From positions 275,510 through 339,509 of the forward strand of contig JBKBKC010000002.1 of NCBI GenBank assembly GCA_046294265.1: a DNA stretch of 64,000 nt, in the 5' to 3' direction. A model generated the notes under the pieces. The model did not search any database. It was given only the letters and a program-made list of their open reading frames with translations, and was not told where the DNA came from. The translations under genes were made by a program, and so were the position numbers. Shown here one piece after another: positions 59,693 to 64,000 of the stretch; positions within the stretch are counted from its first letter, which is position 1, and every line of letters begins with the position of its first letter. The stretch is from JBKBKC01 sp046294265 (lineage in GTDB: Bacteria > Pseudomonadota > Alphaproteobacteria > Rhodobacterales > Rhodobacteraceae).

Positions 59693-60604
59693 ATGTTCTT
59701 TCCCCGCGCCATGCTTCTGGCGGCCCTGCTGCCGTTTCCCGCCTTTGCGGACGTGCTGGAGGTGCAACTCGTCACCGACAATGTCTGGGCCATTGTCGGC
59801 CCGATGGAACAGCGTGACGGCGTGAACCTTGCCAACAACGCCACCTTCGGGCTGGTTGTCACCGAGGCCGGTGCCGTGCTGATGGATCCCGGCGGATCGT
59901 GGAGGGGGGCCGAGATGCTGCACGCCACCATCCGCAGCATCACTGACCAACCGGTGATCTATGTGGTCAACACCGGCGGGCAGGATCACCGCTGGCTGGG
60001 AAACGGCTATTGGCAAGCCCAAGGCGCGACCGTGATCGCGTCAGAGGCGGCGGTGGCCGATCACCATGACCGCGCCACCCAGCACATGAGCGCGCTGGCA
60101 CAATTCATGGGCGACGGGCTGGCAGGGACCGAACCCGCCTATGCCGATGTGACCTTTGCGACCGACCATACCCTCGAAATTGGCGGCCTGAGCCTGGACA
60201 TCATGCATCGCGGGTCGGCACATACGCCGGGTGACAGTTTCGTCTGGCTGGACGAACGCGGCGTGATGTTCACCGGCGACATCGTCTATGTCGAACGGAT
60301 TCTGGGCAACGGGCCCGCGCGCAACATCAAGACGTGGATCGAAACGTTCGATGCCATGGCGGCCTACAACCCGACACACATCGTGCCGGGCCATGGCCAT
60401 GCCACCGACATGGCGACTGCGCGCAAGGATACCTATGATTATCTGCTCAACCTGCGCAGCCAGATCGGGACACTGATCGAAAATGGCGGCACCATCATGG
60501 ATGCGCCCGGCATCGACCAATCCGCCTGGACCTATCTTGACCAGTTCGAAAGCCTGGCGGGGCGCAACGCCCAGTCCACGTTCGAGGAAATGGAGTGGGA
60601 ATGA
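59693..60604 (+). CDS. Exported MBL-fold protein with altered zinc motif
   Basis: A 303-residue protein with a signal peptide (residues ~1-19, FPAFA) and a metallo-beta-lactamase fold. The usual THxHxDH zinc motif reads NTGGQDHRWLGN, so the first two histidines are missing while D-H remains. The later ligands (HTPGDSF, FTGDIVYVER, VPGHGH) are present. It is closest in type to SoxH-like or quinoprotein-relay hydrolases. It may bind one metal or use another chemistry. Confidence 0.88.
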   Translation: MFFPRAMLLAALLPFPAFADVLEVQLVTDNVWAIVGPMEQRDGVNLANNATFGLVVTEAGAVLMDPGGSWRGAEMLHATIRSITDQPVIYVVNTGGQDHRWLGNGYWQAQGATVIASEAAVADHHDRATQHMSALAQFMGDGLAGTEPAYADVTFATDHTLEIGGLSLDIMHRGSAHTPGDSFVWLDERGVMFTGDIVYVERILGNGPARNIKTWIETFDAMAAYNPTHIVPGHGHATDMATARKDTYDYLLNLRSQIGTLIENGGTIMDAPGIDQSAWTYLDQFESLAGRNAQSTFEEMEWE

Positions 60605-60663
60605 CCGCCTGACGGCGCACCGAACCATCCGGCACCCGTGCGCTTGATCAACAGGAGGCTTTG

Positions 60664-60983
60664 GTGAGCCAAGACTTTGACGCGTATCTGCGCGGCTTTG
60701 ATCATGACGAACGCTTGCAGATCAAAATCGGGCTGGAGGAAACGCTTGATTTGTATGCCAAAGGCGAGGTCCAGTTGATCGACATCCGCTTTCGGGAAGA
60801 ACACGCCGCATGGTCGGTGGCCATCGGCCAGCATGTCCTGCTGAACGAACTGCCCGAAAGGCTGGACAAGCTGGGCCGCGCCAAGGTCATCGTGCCGATG
60901 TGCCCGCATTACGACCGATGCTGAAGCTGGTCGATTATCTGCGGGGGGACAGGGCGCGTGATTACATGGCCAGCCTGAAATGA
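60664..60983 (+). pseudogene. Second rhodanese-like gene, internally deleted
   Basis: GTG 60664 with AGGAGG upstream opens a rhodanese-like frame (DFDAYLRGFDHDERLQIKIG, VQLIDIRFREEHAAW) up to CPHYDRC and a TGA at 60922. About 24 codons expected next are missing; the C-terminal end LKLVDYLRGDRARDYM survives in another frame to a TGA at 60981-60983. The catalytic cysteine region (MCPHYDR) is at the break. The remnant stop overlaps the next gene's ATG, as in an intact operon. Confidence 0.82.
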
Positions 60984-61463
60984 CACAGGCCTTGCTTGCC
61001 GATGACGCCCTCTGTTTCGGCCTGGCGCTGGTGCTCTCCACACTGTTTGCGATGGGCGGTGCGGGGTCGGCGATTGCGCTGGTGCCCAGCCTTTCCATGG
61101 CCGGGATGGCCTTCGATCTCGCCCGCGCACTTGGGTTGTTCGTGAACACCGCTGCAACTGCCGCGGCCTCGGCCACGCATTTGCGCCACGGGATGTTGGA
61201 CATGCGCTTTGCGCTGCCCTTGGCGCTGGCGCTTTTGATCGCGACCCCGATCGGGGCTTGGTCCAGCCAGTTTGTCGCCCATGCCGTGCTGGAGGCGATT
61301 TTGGTCGGCTTTCTGATCGTGGCGGCGGTGTTGCCGGCATTCTGGGGGGTTTCTGGGGGCAACGATCCTGCACCGCGGTCTCAGTGCGGCCCATGTCAAG
61401 AAATTGATCGCGGTGTTGTTGCTGGCCCTTGCCGCAAAAATGATCTGGGGCCTTGTGGTCTGA
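60980..61463 (+). pseudogene. TauE/SafE-family transporter, internally deleted
   Basis: The N-terminal half is intact (FAMGGAGSAIALVPSLSMAG, ATPIGAWSSQFVAHAVL, four helices). After LPAFW the frame shifts at a G-rich run near 61346; the family's C-terminal end (LHRGLSAAHVKKLIAVLLLA, KMIWGLVV) continues in another frame to TGA 61461-61463. Roughly 100 middle residues are missing compared with family members of about 240. The original frame would read on to 61672 over the OsmC gene and is not credible. Confidence 0.82.
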
Positions 61464-61475
61464 AAGGAAAAAACC

Positions 61476-61880
61476 ATGCTGGAATATCACGTTACCGCCC
61501 GGCGCATCGACAGCCACGGATCCGAGGTGACCACCAAGGCCGCGTTGATCACGCTCGATACCGACATGGCCGGACTCCAGGACGCCTTCAACCCGGCCGA
61601 GATGCTGCTGGCCAGCCTTGCCGCATGCATCCTCAAGGGCACCGAACGCGTGCTGCCGATGCTGGAGTTTGAGCTGCGCGGGATGGAGGTTGCCCTGCAC
61701 GGCGTTCGGCAGGACAGCCCGCCAAAGATGATCTCTATCACCTATGAGATCACGGTGGACACCGACGAGACCGATGCCCGGCTCGCCCTCTTGCACAAGA
61801 ATCTGCAAAAATACGGCACCATTTACAACACATTGGCGGGGGCAACCGAACTTTCCGGCACCATCCGACGGAGAGTCTGA
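61476..61880 (+). CDS. OsmC-family peroxiredoxin-like protein
   Basis: A 134-residue OsmC/Ohr-fold protein. The peroxidatic-type cysteine lies in LLASLAACILKGTERVLP, and NPAEMLLAS precedes it as in the family. The second cysteine of Ohr-type enzymes is not obvious, so it may be a single-cysteine OsmC-like protein. A role in organic hydroperoxide or persulfide removal fits the neighbourhood. AAAGGAAAAAACC precedes ATG 61476. Confidence 0.9.
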   Translation: MLEYHVTARRIDSHGSEVTTKAALITLDTDMAGLQDAFNPAEMLLASLAACILKGTERVLPMLEFELRGMEVALHGVRQDSPPKMISITYEITVDTDETDARLALLHKNLQKYGTIYNTLAGATELSGTIRRRV

Positions 61881-61883
61881 CCC

Positions 61884-62783
61884 ATGGCACATGATCACGC
61901 GCACACGCATACCCCCCCCGCTGACCTTGGCCCGGCGTTTCGCTGGGCGGTGGGGCTCAACACCGCCTATGTGCTGGTCGAGGGCGCGGCAGGGTTCCTG
62001 ACCGGCTCGCTCGCGCTGTTGGCCGATGCCGCGCATAACCTGACCGATGTGGCAGGGCTGTTGATCGCTTGGGGGGCGGCAGTGCTGGCAAAGAAGGTGG
62101 GCAGCGGCACCTACACCTTCGGCTATGGCCGCGCCACCATCCTTGCGGCCATGCTGAACGCGATTGCCATTCTGATCGGCGTCGTGGTCGTGGTGTGGGA
62201 GGCTGCGCACCGCTTTCAATCGATGGTCGAGGTGCCGGGGTTGACGATCCTCTTGGTGGCGCTGGTCGGCATCGGGGTGAACACCGGATCGGCGCTGCTG
62301 TTCATGAAATCGCAAAAGGACGACCTGAACGCCAAGGGGGCCTATCTGCATATGGCCGCCGATGCGGCTGTGTCGGGCGCGGTGGTTCTGGCGGCGGCCG
62401 GGATCATTCCGACCGGGTGGCACTGGCTGGACCCGGCAGTGGCCATCGCGGTCAGCTTGCTGATCGCCGTCACCGCCTTTGGCCTGCTGCGAGACTCGCT
62501 GCGGCTTGAACTGGACGGCGTGCCCGAAGCCATAGATCGTCAGGCCGTGGCGGATTGGCTGGGCGCGCAGGACGGTGTGACCAACGTGCATGACCTGCAC
62601 ATCTGGGCACTATCCACCACCCGAACGGCGCTTGCGGTGCATCTGGTCTGGGGTGGGGCCGATGCGGATGCCTTTCTTGACCATGTGACCGACGAGCTGG
62701 AGCATGACTTCGCCATCAGCCATGCCACCGCGCAACTGGAACGCACGCCCTGCGAACGGGCCGGGGTCTGTCTGGCAACGTGA
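61884..62783 (+). CDS. Cation diffusion facilitator (CzcD/ZitB type)
   Basis: A 299-residue six-helix divalent metal exporter. A His-rich start (MAHDHAHTHT) is followed by the metal-site helices LLADAAHNLTD (helix 2) and HMAADAAVSG (helix 5), each with HxxxD or equivalent pairs. A C-terminal cytoplasmic ferredoxin-like domain follows (VHDLHIWALSTT). It is three bases from the OsmC stop and ends the island's gene run. Zinc, cadmium or cobalt export is likely. Confidence 0.94.
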   Translation: MAHDHAHTHTPPADLGPAFRWAVGLNTAYVLVEGAAGFLTGSLALLADAAHNLTDVAGLLIAWGAAVLAKKVGSGTYTFGYGRATILAAMLNAIAILIGVVVVVWEAAHRFQSMVEVPGLTILLVALVGIGVNTGSALLFMKSQKDDLNAKGAYLHMAADAAVSGAVVLAAAGIIPTGWHWLDPAVAIAVSLLIAVTAFGLLRDSLRLELDGVPEAIDRQAVADWLGAQDGVTNVHDLHIWALSTTRTALAVHLVWGGADADAFLDHVTDELEHDFAISHATAQLERTPCERAGVCLAT

Positions 62784-62867
62784 TGCAAACCGCAACCGAC
62801 AGACACCCGATCGAGACGACCTTCCTCGGCCACGCCTTCCGCCCGCTGCTGCTGGCCCGTCAACGCC

Positions 62868-63022
62868 GGAGTAAAATTGTGCCACGGGGCGGTGCAAAAC
62901 TGGGCCACTTTGGGTTTGCGTTGGACGCGCGCGGTGGTCGGCGGCCAGTCAGCCGCGCTCTCCATGTAGCTTTCGGTTGACTGGCCGCCTTGGACCGTCA
63001 GGTCCAAGTCTGATGCTTCGGA
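62868..63022 (-). mobile_element. IS21-type element end with terminal repeats
   Basis: Two related 15-mers, AGTAAAATTGTGCCA (62870-62884) and TGCAAAACTGGGCCA (62893-62907), resemble the repeated transposase-binding sites at IS21 ends. A perfect 12-base inverted repeat (GGCGGCCAGTCA, 62940-62951, and its complement at 62978-62989) lies between them and the istB stop. The boundary with the CDF gene side is therefore near 62868. Confidence 0.65.
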
Positions 63023-63446
63023 TCACGTCTTGTCGCCGGGCTTGCGCACGGGACCTTGCGCGAGGCGATCACTTTCGCCGTTCATCTTGAGGATGTCGAC
63101 GTTGTGGGTCAACCGGTCGAGGAGCGCGCCGGTCAGCCGCTCGGTGCCGAAAGGTGCGCCATTGGAGCGCCATTGGCCCGAGTGACAATGGCGAACGGCC
63201 ATTCATCGAAGGGCAGATTGCTGTTGATCCGCGTGGCCCCGCGCTCGTAGCGCCGGGATATCATCTCGAAGAGCAGCTCGGCGCCGGTCTTGGACAGGGG
63301 CACGAAGCCCAGTTCGTCGATGTCGAGGAGGGACCGTGGCTGCGGTGCGGCCGCGTAAGCCCGACGAGGGGAGCTTCACGGCAGCCATCCGCTTCTGGAC
63401 GCGCAGCAGACGGCGTTCGTCGTGCGCCTCCATGGATGCCATCTCC
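63023..63446 (-). pseudogene. istB: IS21-family IstB ATPase remnant
   Basis: Minus-strand pieces match IstB: a start-like MEAHDERRLLRVQKRM near 63433, then LLDIDELGFVPLSKTGAELL, RRYERGA and NLPFDEW, then in another frame FGTERLTGALLDRLTHNVDI up to TGA 63023. The Walker A region is deleted and about 40 bases carrying a hairpin (63167-63192) are inserted after FDEW. The gene is non-functional. Its strand is opposite to the istA remnant at 54931. Confidence 0.8.
63167..63192. repeat. Hairpin repeat, right copy
   Basis: A perfect 8-base-pair inverted repeat (CGCCATTG and CAATGGCG) around the ten-base loop GCCCGAGTGA, sitting inside the istB remnant where family members have no such sequence. It corresponds to the left copy at 54895-54920. 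Confidence 0.65.
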
Positions 63447-64000
63447 TTCCTCTTGTGGGTCCAACACCACAAGCTTGGCGCATTGGGACGCCGTCGGGGA
63501 GAGCGGCATCCACCCGTCTTCTCGGCGGGCGATAGAAGCCCGGCCCGGTGCAGTGTATGTGGGTGGGCCGCGACATCTATAGTGGCGCAAAATTCCCTGC
63601 AGCTTCTTTGCACGCATGGAATTGCAACAGCCGCAGCATGTCGGAAAACCGAAGCGCACGATGCGCCCACGAGAGACGGCGCGCCAAAACCCGCGCGTTC
63701 GCTCTATCCGAGCGAATCCCTGTCATGCGTGAGGGGGGGGGAAACCGCTCGAAACTCGGCCAGAGATTCCAAGATTTATTCAGTATGATCAAATAATAAT
63801 GTCATTGGCGGAGGGAGCGACTCAGACGCCCAACTCTCTCCCGTGCCGGTGTTCGCCCCAGTGTGTTGGTTGCGAAACCTGACCTGCACCCCGGTCGTCC
63901 CTCGTTCATAACGAGAGTCCTTGGGTTTGATAGGCATCGGTTTCGGGTGTGGCAAGCGCGCCGGGCGCGTTGCCATCAAATAGCTCAAGCTCCCGGCGCG
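63447..64000. other. Right-end region without recognisable genes
   Basis: Open frames here are short and resemble nothing I know. The stretch has lower GC around 63760-63810, with AATAATAATG-like sequence, and a run of nine G at about 63731. It may be further IS debris or the upstream region of a gene beyond the window. Confidence 0.4.

Noticed and set aside
60980..61672. TauE/SafE gene as a single intact 230-residue frame
   Set aside because: After residue ~123 the frame is Arg/Pro/Gly-rich, overlaps OsmC and has no helices; the true C-terminus lies in another frame.
54931..63446. Island as an intact IS21 composite transposon
   Set aside because: Both transposase genes are broken, on opposite strands, different ends are preserved and no target duplication is visible.
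63776..63988. A 70-codon minus-strand frame at the right edge
   Set aside because: No ribosome-binding site, no recognisable motif and a mixed composition; probably not a gene.
1..64000. CRISPR arrays, rRNA genes, prophage
   Set aside because: No regularly spaced repeats, no rRNA sequence and no phage structural genes were found on either strand.

Overview
The window is GC-rich, densely coded DNA from an alphaproteobacterium, most likely a member of the Rhodobacteraceae (Rhodobacter/Paracoccus relatives). The evidence is the ctaC-ctaB-(coxF-like)-ctaG-ctaE-SURF1 cytochrome oxidase operon, a trgA-trgB-cysK cluster, a two-piece (circularly permuted) tmRNA gene, a tRNA-His without the extra 5' G, and an alphaproteobacterial-type LexA box. 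The first ~54.7 kb looks like ordinary chromosome. The last ~9 kb is an accessory island among decayed IS21-type transposase genes.

Layout. 1-4.4 kb: a minus-strand capsule export/initiation operon (kpsS, an outer-membrane export lipoprotein, kpsC cut by the window edge). 4.5-8 kb: riboflavin genes ribE, an unknown gene, ribB (with a dead GTP cyclohydrolase II-like half), ribH, then nusB. 8-11.8 kb: small envelope proteins, a LysR regulator, a DUF481 outer-membrane protein, and LexA-controlled mmcB. 11.9-16.5 kb: tRNA-His, tex, tldD. 16.6-24 kb: cytochrome aa3 oxidase subunits II and III with haem O synthase, CtaG and SURF1, followed by thrC, an M16 peptidase and a GNAT. 24.2-31 kb: glyA, nadK, a sigma-54 activator/histidine kinase pair and rimO. 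31-41.3 kb: AsmA, an LpxR-like protein, a Hint-domain protein, several small conserved proteins, fumC, sspB, chrA, a DUF1194 protein and an exported unknown. 41.3-47.9 kb: ssrA (tmRNA), a double-LCCL protein, a PotD-like binding protein, a class V aminotransferase, a photolyase and a cyclopropane-synthase-like methyltransferase. 48-54.7 kb: a tightly coupled trgA-trgB-transporter-cysK-MscS-alaX operon.

Island, about 54.9-63.4 kb. An IS21 istA remnant (plus strand, internal amber codon) abuts C-terminal scraps of a VOC-fold protein and a ZIP metal transporter. Then comes an intact ArsR-family regulator with a CVC metalloid motif and a compact plus-strand run: DUF318 permease, small CxxC redox protein, DUF2798 protein, rhodanese with a vicinal-cysteine tail, exported thioredoxin, CcdA, MBL-fold protein, a rhodanese pseudogene, a TauE/SafE pseudogene, OsmC and a cation diffusion facilitator. 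An IS21 istB remnant with its terminal repeats lies beyond on the minus strand. Together the intact genes suggest a thiol/persulfide-redox and metal(loid) efflux module acquired by transfer and now partly eroding. Function is inferred from families and context only.
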